DNA of 64,000 nt, taken from the NCBI RefSeq assembly GCF_001019715.1, contig NZ_BBXJ01000001.1:1674001-1738000 (forward strand), given 5' to 3'. This document shows positions 7,428 through 15,785 of the stretch, piece after piece. Position numbers and translations under genes: made by a program. The notes below the pieces were generated by a model. It was given only the letters and a program-made list of their open reading frames with translations, was not told where the DNA came from and made no database searches. The DNA comes from Rodentibacter caecimuris. Its GTDB lineage: Bacteria > Pseudomonadota > Gammaproteobacteria > Enterobacterales > Pasteurellaceae. How positions within the stretch are numbered: position 1 is the stretch's first letter; every line of letters begins with the position of its first letter.

Positions 7428-9023
7428 ATGGCTCTTTTTTTTAGTATCTTTCCAATTGTTTTACTGATTTATCTAATGGTAAAACGTAATGCACTTCCTT
7501 CTTATGTTGCTCTTCCTTGGATTGCCGTGGTGGTGCTGATTATTCAGCTTATTTATTTTGGTACCGATATTTCAACAGTCAGTGCCAATATCGCTTCTGC
7601 CATTATTGCGGTGCAAACGCCTATTACGGTTATTTTCGGAGCGATTTTATTTAATCGTTTTTCGGAAGCGTCCGGCGTAACCGATACCTTGCGTAAATGG
7701 TTAGGTGAAATCAACCCCAATCCGGTCGCACAAATAATGATTATCGGCTGGGCCTTTGCTTTTATGATTGAAGGCGCTAGTGGTTTTGGTACACCTGCAG
7801 CAATTGCCGCTCCTATTCTTGTCGGCTTAGGCTTTAACCCAATAAAAGTTGCCGTTTTAGCCTTAATTATGAACTCAGTTCCCGTTTCTTTTGGGGCGGT
7901 AGGTACACCAACTTGGTTCGGATTTGGCCCATTAAATTTAGCAGAGAGTCAAATACTTGAAATAGGTTCAATAACAGCAACCATTCATGCTTTTGCTGCA
8001 TTAGTCATTCCACTCATTGCGTTGCGTTTTATCGTGTCCGGAAAAGAAATCCGCCAAAATATCGTATTTATTTATATTAGTATTTTTGCGTGCGTTATCC
8101 CTTATTTCTTCCTTGCACAGATAAATTATGAATTCCCGTCTTTAGTCGGCGGTGCAATCGGTATGTTTATTTCCGTATTTGTAGCGAATAAAGGTATTGG
8201 CTTAGCGAAAGTAGAAAATACATTAGATAATACGGGAGTCAATGGCAAAGAAGTAGCTAAAGCATTATTACCAACAGGCTTACTGATTTTGTTTTTAATC
8301 GTAACCCGTATTCAACAACTACCATTCAAAGCCATGATGAACGATGCAACAACTTGGTTTGCAGTACAGCTTGGTTCTCTCGGACAATTTGAAATCAGTA
8401 AAGGTTTAATTTTCAGCTTAAAAGAAATTTTCGGCACTAATGTAAATGCCAGCTACAAATTACTTTATGTTCCGGCTTTAATTCCATTTATTATTACCGT
8501 TCTAATTTGCGTACCGTTGTTTACAATGAACGCTCAAAAAACCAAATCGATTTTTATCGGTAGTTTGAAACAATCCAGAAACCCATTTTATGCACTTGTC
8601 GGCGCATTAATCATGGTAAACTTAATGCTTGTTGGCGGTGATGCTTCAATGGTTAAAATTATTGGTAAAAGCTTTGCTCAAGCAACCGGAGAATATTGGA
8701 CAATCTTCGCTTCTTACTTAGGAGCGGTAGGCGCGTTCTTCTCAGGTTCTAATACCGTCTCAAATCTCACTTTCGGTAGTGTACAATTATCGACAGCAGA
8801 AATTACCGGGTTATCAGCAAGCCTCATTCTAGCACTACAATCTGTTGGGGGAGCGATGGGCAACATGGTTTGTATTAATAACATCGTTGCGGTAAACTCT
8901 GTTTTAAATATTCAAAACCAAGAAGGTGCAATTATTAAGAAAACTGTCATACCAATGTTTGTGTATGGTGTTATTGCAGCAGTAGTGGCATTAACTATTA
9001 TTCCAATGTTTTTCAATGTTTAA
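7428..9023 (+). CDS. lctP: L-lactate permease
   Basis: A 531-residue polytopic inner-membrane protein of the LctP/LldP family, hydrophobic throughout with roughly a dozen helices. The conserved blocks FMIEGASGFGTPAAIAAPIL and AVGTPTWFGFGPL near residues 115-170 and AFFSGSNTVSNLTFG near 445 are family hallmarks. It takes up lactate by proton symport. The ATG is preceded by AAGGAAT. It stands upstream of lutABC on the same strand but is separated from it by a strong hairpin, so the permease and oxidation genes are probably separate transcripts with shared purpose. Confidence 0.95.
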   Translation: MALFFSIFPIVLLIYLMVKRNALPSYVALPWIAVVVLIIQLIYFGTDISTVSANIASAIIAVQTPITVIFGAILFNRFSEASGVTDTLRKWLGEINPNPVAQIMIIGWAFAFMIEGASGFGTPAAIAAPILVGLGFNPIKVAVLALIMNSVPVSFGAVGTPTWFGFGPLNLAESQILEIGSITATIHAFAALVIPLIALRFIVSGKEIRQNIVFIYISIFACVIPYFFLAQINYEFPSLVGGAIGMFISVFVANKGIGLAKVENTLDNTGVNGKEVAKALLPTGLLILFLIVTRIQQLPFKAMMNDATTWFAVQLGSLGQFEISKGLIFSLKEIFGTNVNASYKLLYVPALIPFIITVLICVPLFTMNAQKTKSIFIGSLKQSRNPFYALVGALIMVNLMLVGGDASMVKIIGKSFAQATGEYWTIFASYLGAVGAFFSGSNTVSNLTFGSVQLSTAEITGLSASLILALQSVGGAMGNMVCINNIVAVNSVLNIQNQEGAIIKKTVIPMFVYGVIAAVVALTIIPMFFNV

Positions 9024-9064
9024 TATAGAGAAATAACACTACAAATTTATATTTTACTAAACCT

Positions 9065-9090
9065 AAAAGGAAGTATTTATACTTCCTTTT
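9065..9090 (+). terminator. Terminator of lctP
   Basis: A perfect 11-bp stem, AAAAGGAAGTA against TACTTCCTTTT, with a four-base loop TTTA, lying 42 bases after the lctP stop. The T-rich right arm makes an intrinsic terminator likely. Confidence 0.8.
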
Positions 9091-9151
9091 GTACTATAAC
9101 AGTAGTATAAATACGATTTTTTCTTATTCTTAATTTTAATAGGCATATCAA

Positions 9152-9886
9152 ATGAATGTAAATTTTTATGTGACCTGCATTGCAGATGTCGTGAAAGCCG
9201 GTGTTGCAAAAAACACCGTTCTCTTGCTCGAAAAGTTGGGGTGCAATGTCATTTTCCTAGAAAAACAAGGTTGTTGTGGGCAACCTGCGATAAATAGCGG
9301 TTATACGAAACAAGCCTTAGCCGGAATGAAAAATTTAGTTGAAACCTTTGAAGTAAACGATCATCCTATCGTCGCTCCGGCCGGTTCATGCGTTTCTGCA
9401 ATTAAATATTATCCAGAATATTTTAATCGATTTGGTGAAACCGAATGGGCAAAACGAGCAGAAAATATATCAAAACGCTTTTATGATCTTACCGATTTTA
9501 TCGTCAATGTTCTCGGAAAAACCGATATTGGAGCCACATTAACAGGCAAAGCTGTTTATCATCCTTCTTGTAGTTTAAGCCGTAAACTCGGTATCATCGA
9601 TGAGCCTCTCGCTTTGCTTCGCAACGTAAAAGGTTTAGAACTTCTTCCAATTCACAATCAACAAACCTGTTGCGGTTTTGGCGGAACATTTTCAGTTAAA
9701 ATGGCAGAAATTTCCGGAGAAATGGTTACAGAGAAAGTAAAAAATATTACCGAGGTTGAACCGGATTATTTAATTGGTGCAGATGTAAGCTGTTTAATTA
9801 ATATTGGCGGGCGTTTACAACGTGAAGGCAAAAAAGTAAAAGTTATGCATATTGCAGAAGTTCTAATGCAACAAGGAGAAGTTTAA
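9152..9886 (+). CDS. lutA: Lactate utilization protein A (LldE)
   Basis: A 244-residue protein with the two cysteine-rich CCG domains of the family, seen as GCCGQPAINSGY near residue 41 and CCGFGGTFSVK near 172, plus APAGSC and HPSCS motifs. LutA, LutB and LutC form a cytoplasmic, NAD-independent iron-sulfur complex that oxidises L-lactate to pyruvate and feeds electrons to the quinone pool. It is the first gene of lutABC; only one base separates its stop from the lutB ATG. The ribosome binding site is weak. Confidence 0.92.
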   Translation: MNVNFYVTCIADVVKAGVAKNTVLLLEKLGCNVIFLEKQGCCGQPAINSGYTKQALAGMKNLVETFEVNDHPIVAPAGSCVSAIKYYPEYFNRFGETEWAKRAENISKRFYDLTDFIVNVLGKTDIGATLTGKAVYHPSCSLSRKLGIIDEPLALLRNVKGLELLPIHNQQTCCGFGGTFSVKMAEISGEMVTEKVKNITEVEPDYLIGADVSCLINIGGRLQREGKKVKVMHIAEVLMQQGEV

Positions 9887-9887
9887 T

Positions 9888-11297
9888 ATGTCCCATTTAC
9901 AAACCAACAACCTTCCTTTTAAAGAACGTGTCGAACAGCAAATTCACAATGAAATCATGCGTAAAGCGGTAATCAAGGCTCAAGAAACCATTGGTGCAAA
10001 CCGCCAAAAAATGGTTGATGAATTAGGGCATTGGGAAGAATGGCGTGATCTTTCTAAACAATTCCGTAATCATGTTTTAGCTAATTTAGATGCCTACTTA
10101 TATCAATTAAGTGAAAAAGTCACCCAAAACGGGGGACACGTTTTTTTTGCCGAAACGGCTGAAGAAGCAAGCGATTATATCCGTAAAGTTGCCCTAGAGA
10201 AAAAAGCTAAAACTATTGTTAAATCAAAATCAATGGTAACGGAAGAGATCGGTTTAAATTCAGTTTTGGAAACCGAAGGAATAAAAGTCGTTGAAACGGA
10301 TCTAGGTGAATATTTACTCCAAATTGTTGGCGATAAGCCCTCTCATATTGTTGTACCGGCCATCCATAAAGATCGTCATCGTATTCGAAAAGAATTACAC
10401 GAAGTATTGGGCTATGAAGGTACTGAGCAACCGGAAGAAATGAATGCGTTTATCCGTAAAGTTTTACGAAAAGATTTCTTAAAGGCGGATATTGGAATTT
10501 CGGGCTGTAACTTTGCCGTACCTGAAACAGGTTCGGTTTGTTTAGTAACAAATGAAGGCAACTTACGGTTAGCCACAACTGTTCCGAAAACACATATCGC
10601 TGTAATGGGGATGGAACGTATCGCACCAACCTTTAAAGAAGTCGATGTACTAATTACAATGCTTTGTCGCAGTGCTGTAGGCGCAAAATTAACCGCCTAC
10701 AATACTTGGCTTACAGGCCCACGTCTAGAAAATGAAGCTGACGGCCCGGAGGATTTCCATTTAGTAATTGTTGATAATGGACGTTCAGCGATTTTAGAAA
10801 GTGAATTCAAGGAAGTTCTACGTTGTATTCGCTGTGGCGCATGTCTAAACACCTGCCCTGCTTATCGCCAAATCGGCGGACACGGCTATGGTTCCATCTA
10901 TCCAGGGCCAATCGGTGCTGTCATATCTCCTCTTCTAGGCGGTTACAAAGAATTTAAGGAATTACCTTATGCTTGTTCACTTTGTAACGCATGTAACAGT
11001 GTTTGCCCTGTTAAGATTCCACTTGCCCAACTCATTCTTAAACATCGTGAAAAAATGGTAGAACAAGGCATTACACCAAAAATCGAACAACTGGAAATTA
11101 AGGGCTTCACATTTGCCAATTCCCACCCTACTCTTTGGAATATGGGAGTTAAAGTCGGGGCAAAAGCGATAAGTAAATTTATCAAAAATGGAAAACCTGC
11201 AATTAAAATGGGGGCATTAGGTGAATGGACAAAAGCCCGTGATTTACCGAGCAGCGATGGCGAAAGCTTCCGTGAATGGTTTACGAAACGGAAATAA
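9888..11297 (+). CDS. lutB: Lactate utilization protein B, iron-sulfur subunit (LldF)
   Basis: A 469-residue protein with an N-terminal LUD domain and, in the C-terminal part, two ferredoxin-type 4Fe-4S motifs: CIRCGACLNTCP near residue 310 and CSLCNACNSVCP near 363. This is the standard layout of LutB, the electron-transfer subunit of the LutABC lactate dehydrogenase. The ribosome site AAGGAGAAG lies in the end of lutA, indicating coupled translation. The DUF3390-type tail after the second cluster is present, so the gene looks complete. Confidence 0.93.
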   Translation: MSHLQTNNLPFKERVEQQIHNEIMRKAVIKAQETIGANRQKMVDELGHWEEWRDLSKQFRNHVLANLDAYLYQLSEKVTQNGGHVFFAETAEEASDYIRKVALEKKAKTIVKSKSMVTEEIGLNSVLETEGIKVVETDLGEYLLQIVGDKPSHIVVPAIHKDRHRIRKELHEVLGYEGTEQPEEMNAFIRKVLRKDFLKADIGISGCNFAVPETGSVCLVTNEGNLRLATTVPKTHIAVMGMERIAPTFKEVDVLITMLCRSAVGAKLTAYNTWLTGPRLENEADGPEDFHLVIVDNGRSAILESEFKEVLRCIRCGACLNTCPAYRQIGGHGYGSIYPGPIGAVISPLLGGYKEFKELPYACSLCNACNSVCPVKIPLAQLILKHREKMVEQGITPKIEQLEIKGFTFANSHPTLWNMGVKVGAKAISKFIKNGKPAIKMGALGEWTKARDLPSSDGESFREWFTKRK

Positions 11298-11317
11298 TTC
11301 AGAAGGAATTAATAACA

Positions 11318-12019
11318 ATGAATTTAGAAAACAGAGAAAATTTCTTAAATAAACTTGCAAATAAAATGGGTAGAACACGCCAATTAGTGCCAACGCCCAT
11401 GGAAGAGCCATTAAATAACTATCCTTTGACTCGTTTAACACATTTATCTCAAAGCGAACTTTGTGATGAATTTATAAATTTCGCGAAAATTCTATTAGTA
11501 GATATTGTTGAAACGAAAGAAGAGAATGTCACAAAAGCGATTATAGATGTCTGCGAAAAATATGGTGGCGGTAGCATCGTACTTAACCATGATTCCCGCC
11601 TTGAAGAGCTTGGTATTATTGATGCGGTAAAAAATACATTCGACAGTTACGTGTGGGATTACGATAATGGTGACGAAAACATCATAAAATCAGCCAAAGC
11701 GAATATTGGCATCGTACACGGTGAATACGGGCTTGCGGAATCAGGAGGCGTTGTTTTATTTTCCGCTAAGGAAAATGGTCGCTCAACAAGTTTATTACCT
11801 GAAAAATCAATTGTCGTCATTCGTAAAAGTGCGGTACTTCCGCGTGTTGCTCAATTAGCTCAAATTCTTCATGAAAAAGCCCTCGTTGGAGAACGTATGC
11901 CATCCTGCATTAATATTATTTCCGGCCCAAGTGCTACCGCAGATATTGAGCTAATTAAAGTTGTCGGTGTCCACGGCCCCGTTTCTCAAATTTATGTTCT
12001 CATTGACGATTTGAACTAA
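11318..12019 (+). CDS. lutC: Lactate utilization protein C (LldG)
   Basis: A 233-residue LUD-domain protein, third gene of lutABC. The ATG at 11318 is preferred over an in-frame upstream start inside lutB, because AGAAGGA stands at a proper distance and the family begins with a short helical segment such as MNLENRENFLNKLANKMG. The motifs YGLAESGGVVLF and ISGPSATADIEL near the C terminus are typical of the family. An uptake signal lies inside the gene near 11828. A strong terminator follows. Confidence 0.92.
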   Translation: MNLENRENFLNKLANKMGRTRQLVPTPMEEPLNNYPLTRLTHLSQSELCDEFINFAKILLVDIVETKEENVTKAIIDVCEKYGGGSIVLNHDSRLEELGIIDAVKNTFDSYVWDYDNGDENIIKSAKANIGIVHGEYGLAESGGVVLFSAKENGRSTSLLPEKSIVVIRKSAVLPRVAQLAQILHEKALVGERMPSCINIISGPSATADIELIKVVGVHGPVSQIYVLIDDLN

Positions 12020-12032
12020 CCCTTCTAAACCA

Positions 12033-12060
12033 ATAAAACCAGCTTAATAGCTGGTTTTAT
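12033..12060 (+). terminator. Terminator of lutABC
   Basis: A perfect 12-bp stem, ATAAAACCAGCT against AGCTGGTTTTAT, with the four-base loop TAAT, placed 13 bases after the lutC stop. It should end the lut operon and, with its A-rich left arm, could work in both directions. Confidence 0.85.
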
Positions 12061-12204
12061 ATTTATCAGTATAGACTTCCCCTCACGTTGTCACAGCTTA
12101 AACCGGCCTAGAAATATAGTCTTTCAGATCATACGTATAGAATTATTCAATATTCTTATAAGCAAAGAAAGTTGTTCCCCATTTTCCCTAAAGTAACCGC
12201 ACTT

Positions 12205-12233
12205 TTGGTGAATACCTTATTTTTTGCTATACT
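12205..12233 (+). promoter_or_regulatory. Promoter of yjdM
   Basis: TTGGTG and TATACT are separated by 17 bases, about 40 bases before the yjdM ATG. It overlaps the end of an uptake signal sequence. It is the best sigma70-like match in the 250-base gap after lutC. Confidence 0.5.
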
Positions 12234-12271
12234 CATGCGTTCATCATAATTGAATAAAAAAGGAATAACCT

Positions 12272-12598
12272 ATGGAACAAATGCCTGCTTGCCCAAAATG
12301 CCAGAGTGAATATGTCTATCACGATTCGGTAAACTTCGTTTGTCCGGACTGTGCTTATGAATGGAACGGCACTGAGCCGGTTGAGTCAGATGACGATCAA
12401 CTTATTGTGAAAGACAGTAATGGCAACCTACTTGCAGATGGGGATGATGTACTTTTAATTAAGGATCTAAAATTGAAAGGTTCATCTGAAGTCTTAAAAA
12501 AAGGCATAAAATTTAAAAATATTCGTTTAGCCAAGGGCGATCATAATGTTGATTGTGGCAAAATCATGTTGAAATCTGAATTTTTAAAAAAAGCATAG
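12272..12598 (+). CDS. yjdM: YjdM/PhnA-family zinc-ribbon protein
   Basis: A small 108-residue cytoplasmic protein. The N terminus carries a zinc ribbon with CPKC near residue 7 and CPDC near 24; the C-terminal part, with [14 protein letters not shown] and [11 protein letters not shown], is the PhnA-type beta domain. Despite the old PhnA name it is not part of a phosphonate pathway and its role is unknown. The ATG has AAGGAA upstream. It is a single-gene unit closed by a paired uptake-signal terminator. Confidence 0.9.
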   Translation: MEQMPACPKCQSEYVYHDSVNFVCPDCAYEWNGTEPVESDDDQLIVKDSNGNLLADGDDVLLIKDLKLKGSSEVLKKGIKFKNIRLAKGDHNVDCGKIMLKSEFLKKA

Positions 12599-12602
12599 TG
12601 AC

Positions 12603-12648
12603 AAAAGTGCGGTCAAAAAACAATAATTTTTATGACCGCACTTTTTTT
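12603..12648 (+). terminator. Paired uptake signals forming the yjdM terminator
   Basis: AAAAGTGCGGTCA and its exact inverse TGACCGCACTTTT, 17 bases apart, followed by more T residues. Both arms are full uptake signal sequences. It lies right after the yjdM stop. Confidence 0.8.
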
Positions 12649-12659
12649 AGTCTTTTATT

Positions 12660-12932
12660 TTATCCCGCTAAATCAACCACGTCTTTGACTAAACGCCCCA
12701 TTGAATCCCAGTTTTTTGACCGGAGCTGTTGTTTCACCACAAACCACTACATTAGGAATTTGTGAACTTAAGTTATCCGTACCGGCAGAAAACATAATGA
12801 ACCCTGAATATCATTTGGAAAGCTATTTAGGCTCAGATAAGTGGCTGAATTTAATCTATCGCCAGCATAACTTTGCCATATTTCACCAAATGACTTACCA
12901 TTCCGTTCAATCATATATTTACCGATAAATGT
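12660..12932 (-). pseudogene. Fused remnants of eda (3' end) and kdgK (5' end)
   Basis: Read on the minus strand, 12932-12761 resembles the first 65 or so codons of the intact kdgK at 22297-23241: FIGKYMIERNGKSFGE, then IWQSYAGDRLNSATYLS, then PNDIQ. After the join near 12758, 12757-12660 resembles the last 40 codons of eda at 19378-20016, down to the stop. Several small indels break the frame in both parts and the ATG of kdgK is gone. The middle of both genes, and anything that lay between them, is deleted. This is the scar of a second eda-kdgK segment that once belonged to the neighbouring TRAP/uxuRA cluster. Confidence 0.85.
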
Positions 12933-12974
12933 AATATTGTTCACTATTAAATTAACAATAATATTGCTACTTCA

Positions 12975-14246
12975 TTAAGATAACCAATTCATTGGAACAA
13001 TGACGATATCAGGAAAAAATACCATTAATAGCATAATAATTGCGTATATTAGTAAGAATGGAGAAATACCTTTAGATAACTTTCCAATGCCTAATTTAGA
13101 TATTCCGGAACCAACATATAATACCGTTCCAACCGGTGGAGTGATTAGTCCAATAGATAAATTAATTACCATCATGATGCCGAAATAAGCAATATCAATA
13201 TTATATGCTCTTAATAGAGGTAATAATACCGGTACAAAGATTAATACAGCCGGAATTAAATCCATAACACATCCTACTAATAATAAAAATAGCATAATAA
13301 TTAGCATGAGAATTGTTGGACTATCAGTTAATCCTTTAATTGTTTGAACTAATTCGGTTGGAATTTGAGCAACTGTTATTGCAAAAGCTGAGATCATTGC
13401 CGCCGCTGCAACAAACATTACCATTGAGGTTGTTTTAATTGTTCCGATAAAAACTTCTCTTAATTTAGCTAATGTTAATTCTTTATAAGCTGCACTAACT
13501 AATCCGGCATAAATGGCTGCCACAACTCCCGCTTCCGTTGGTGTAAAAATTCCTCCTCTTAAGCCAACAATAATGATTACAGGTAGGAGTAACGGCCAGA
13601 ATGCTTTTTTGAATGCACTCCATATTTCTTTTCCACTTTGTTTTCTCTCTAAACTTGAATCATTATTCCGATAAAGCATTTTCCAGACAAACCATAATCC
13701 TATAACCATTAACAAGCCGGGAACTGTTCCTCCCATAAATAGTTTAGTTATAGAAGCACCTGCAGTAATGCCATAAATAATCATAGGAATACTAGGAGGG
13801 ATAACGACAGAGATAATACCTGCTGCACAAATAAGTCCGGTGGAACGAGCTGCATCATATTTTTTTGATACCATCATTGGAATAAGTATTGCACCCAATG
13901 CAGCAGTATCTGCAACGGCAGATCCGGATAATCCAGCAAAGATTAATCCCGAAATGATTGCAACATAACCTAATCCACCTTTAATATGCCCTACCATACT
14001 TGTGGCGAAGTTAATAATTCTCTCTGATATTCCACCGTGTTTCATAATTTCCCCTGTAAGCATAAAAAATGGAATAGCCATTAGAGGAAAGTTATTAGTT
14101 CCCATTACAAAATTTTCTGTAATTAATTGAGTGTCAAACATATCAAGATGATATAGCATAATGCTTGCACTTAATAACATTGATAAAGCAACGGGAACGC
14201 CAAGGAATAATAAGAAAAATAAACTACCTAAAAATAATAGTAACAT
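12975..14246 (-). CDS. TRAP transporter large membrane subunit (DctM type), cluster 1
   Basis: A 423-residue polytopic protein of the DctM family, with about 12 helices. Typical blocks are FFLLFLGVPVALSMLLS at the N terminus, IFAGLSGSAVADTAALG near residue 105, PPSIPMIIYG and TPTEAGVVAAIYAGL. The large subunit carries the sodium-driven transport path and works with the small subunit and a periplasmic binding protein, all three encoded here in one operon on the minus strand. Its place beside uxuR-uxuA and a sugar-acid dehydrogenase suggests a hexuronate or similar sugar acid as substrate; that is inference from context. Confidence 0.92.
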   Translation of the reverse strand: MLLLFLGSLFFLLFLGVPVALSMLLSASIMLYHLDMFDTQLITENFVMGTNNFPLMAIPFFMLTGEIMKHGGISERIINFATSMVGHIKGGLGYVAIISGLIFAGLSGSAVADTAALGAILIPMMVSKKYDAARSTGLICAAGIISVVIPPSIPMIIYGITAGASITKLFMGGTVPGLLMVIGLWFVWKMLYRNNDSSLERKQSGKEIWSAFKKAFWPLLLPVIIIVGLRGGIFTPTEAGVVAAIYAGLVSAAYKELTLAKLREVFIGTIKTTSMVMFVAAAAMISAFAITVAQIPTELVQTIKGLTDSPTILMLIIMLFLLLVGCVMDLIPAVLIFVPVLLPLLRAYNIDIAYFGIMMVINLSIGLITPPVGTVLYVGSGISKLGIGKLSKGISPFLLIYAIIMLLMVFFPDIVIVPMNWLS

Positions 14247-14255
14247 TTTAATCTC

Positions 14256-14726
14256 CTATTTATCCAAAGAATTTTTATTATCTTTGATTACACTAAATAT
14301 GATAATAAAGAAATATGAGACTGATGAGATAACCGCTGCAAGATATAAAAAAGATGAAGATATTCCTGTTGCAGGCATTTTTTGTGTATATGTTAAAGCC
14401 ATTAATTGCAATGCGCCAAAAGCAATGAATATCATTGAAACCAAAACACATAAATTAGAAATAAGTGATACTATTTTTTTATATTTTTCAGGTAAGGATG
14501 AAATAACAATATCAACTGTCAAATGAGCTTTATCTTTAGCAACTAAAATTATTCCTAAGAAAATCATATATACAAAGCAAATCCTAGAAAACTCCTCCGA
14601 AAAAGCAATACCGGAATCAAAAAAGTACCTTAATAATGAATTGAAAAAGACAAGTGAAATCATAATAATTAAGGCTAACATAGAAATATATTCTAATATT
14701 TTATCCAAATACTTTACTATTTTCAT
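14256..14726 (-). CDS. TRAP transporter small membrane subunit (DctQ type), cluster 1
   Basis: A 156-residue protein with four predicted membrane helices, the DctQ pattern. The motif FSEEFSRICFVYMIFLGI and the following KDKAHLTVDIV are typical of the family. It ends nine bases before the large subunit gene, on the same strand. It is required for function of the sodium-dependent importer at the inner membrane. Local base composition is more AT-rich than the dcw cluster, as is the rest of cluster 1. Confidence 0.9.
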   Translation of the reverse strand: MKIVKYLDKILEYISMLALIIMISLVFFNSLLRYFFDSGIAFSEEFSRICFVYMIFLGIILVAKDKAHLTVDIVISSLPEKYKKIVSLISNLCVLVSMIFIAFGALQLMALTYTQKMPATGISSSFLYLAAVISSVSYFFIIIFSVIKDNKNSLDK

Positions 14727-14746
14727 AAGATTATTTCCTTATTCCC

Positions 14747-14769
14747 CCACTTTAATAGAATTAAAGTGG
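14747..14769 (-). other. Intercistronic hairpin after the cluster 1 binding protein gene
   Basis: A perfect 9-bp stem, CCACTTTAA and TTAAAGTGG with a five-base loop, between the binding-protein gene and the small permease gene. There is no long T-run, so it may be a partial terminator or an mRNA-stabilising hairpin that keeps binding-protein expression above that of the permeases. Confidence 0.5.
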
Positions 14770-14788
14770 AGGCTATACTCATATTTTA

Positions 14789-15772
14789 TTATTTAGCATC
14801 ATTAATTTTCTGTACAATCTCTTTAGCCCAATCATACTTCTTATAAAAATCATCATATAAAGATTTTGAAGCACTTATCATGTCAGTCTTGAATGATTCA
14901 TTAGGAACAATAATTTCATTTCCATGCTTAGCAAGATAGTCTTTAACTTCAGACTCTTTCTCTATTGCTAATTCCCATTCTTTCTCTTGGTATAATTTAG
15001 CTGCTTTTTGGAAAATAGCTTGATCTTCTTTAGGAATTTTATTCCATGTTTTTAAACTAATTTGTAATAAACCGGGAGAGAAAATATGATTAGTCTGAAT
15101 AATATATTTTTGCACTTCGTATAAACCGGAATCTTTAATTAGCATATAAGGGTTTTCTTGACCATCAATAACTTTTTGTTCTAATGCGGTAAACACCTCG
15201 CTAAGTGGCATACTTTGCGAGTTAATACTCATTGCTTTTGCCCAATCAACAAATAATGAGTTTAATGGAACTCTTAAACGCAACCCCTTGAAGTCATCAA
15301 ATTTTTCTAATTTTTTATTTGATGAAATAACACGAAATCCATTCATACCATAAGCAAGTAATTTAATACCATATGTTTCCATTTTTTGACCAATTTCATT
15401 GGCAACGGGAGACTCCAACACTTTTTTCGCTTCTTGATTGTCTTTAAAGAGATAAGGCCACTCCCATACACCAAAAATAGGATCAACATTTTGTAATAAT
15501 AAACCTGTAATACCGGCTTCAATAGTGCCGTTACGTAAACCATTTAAAATTTGATCTTCCCCACCTAATTGGTTATTAGGATAAATTCTAATTTCGTAGC
15601 GATGATCCGTTTCATTTTCAACTGTTTTCTTAAAATATTCTTGTAATGCTATATGAGACGGATGCATATCAGAATTATAATGGCCTAACTTAATAATTGT
15701 TTTTGCAAAAACACTGCCACTAAATAGTATGCTAGAAACAAGTAATAATTTACTCAATGTATTTTTTCTCAT
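14789..15772 (-). CDS. TRAP transporter periplasmic solute-binding protein (DctP type), cluster 1
   Basis: A 327-residue exported protein: a Lys-rich start, a hydrophobic core and an AlaXAla-like cleavage site in GSVFAKT near residue 23. The mature part has the DctP landmarks KLGHYNSDMHPSHIA, YPNNQLGGEDQ, LRLRVPLNS and FTALEQKVIDGQENP, where the Arg of RVP is the usual carboxylate-binding residue of TRAP binding proteins. It captures an organic acid in the periplasm for the two membrane subunits downstream. It is only distantly similar to the cluster 2 binding protein, so the two may prefer different acids. Confidence 0.9.
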   Translation of the reverse strand: MRKNTLSKLLLVSSILFSGSVFAKTIIKLGHYNSDMHPSHIALQEYFKKTVENETDHRYEIRIYPNNQLGGEDQILNGLRNGTIEAGITGLLLQNVDPIFGVWEWPYLFKDNQEAKKVLESPVANEIGQKMETYGIKLLAYGMNGFRVISSNKKLEKFDDFKGLRLRVPLNSLFVDWAKAMSINSQSMPLSEVFTALEQKVIDGQENPYMLIKDSGLYEVQKYIIQTNHIFSPGLLQISLKTWNKIPKEDQAIFQKAAKLYQEKEWELAIEKESEVKDYLAKHGNEIIVPNESFKTDMISASKSLYDDFYKKYDWAKEIVQKINDAK

Positions 15773-15785
15773 GATTTTATCCTCA

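Noticed and set aside
12701-12928. A 75-residue plus-strand ORF after yjdM
   Set aside because: It is antisense to the eda/kdgK remnant and has no ribosome site or family features.
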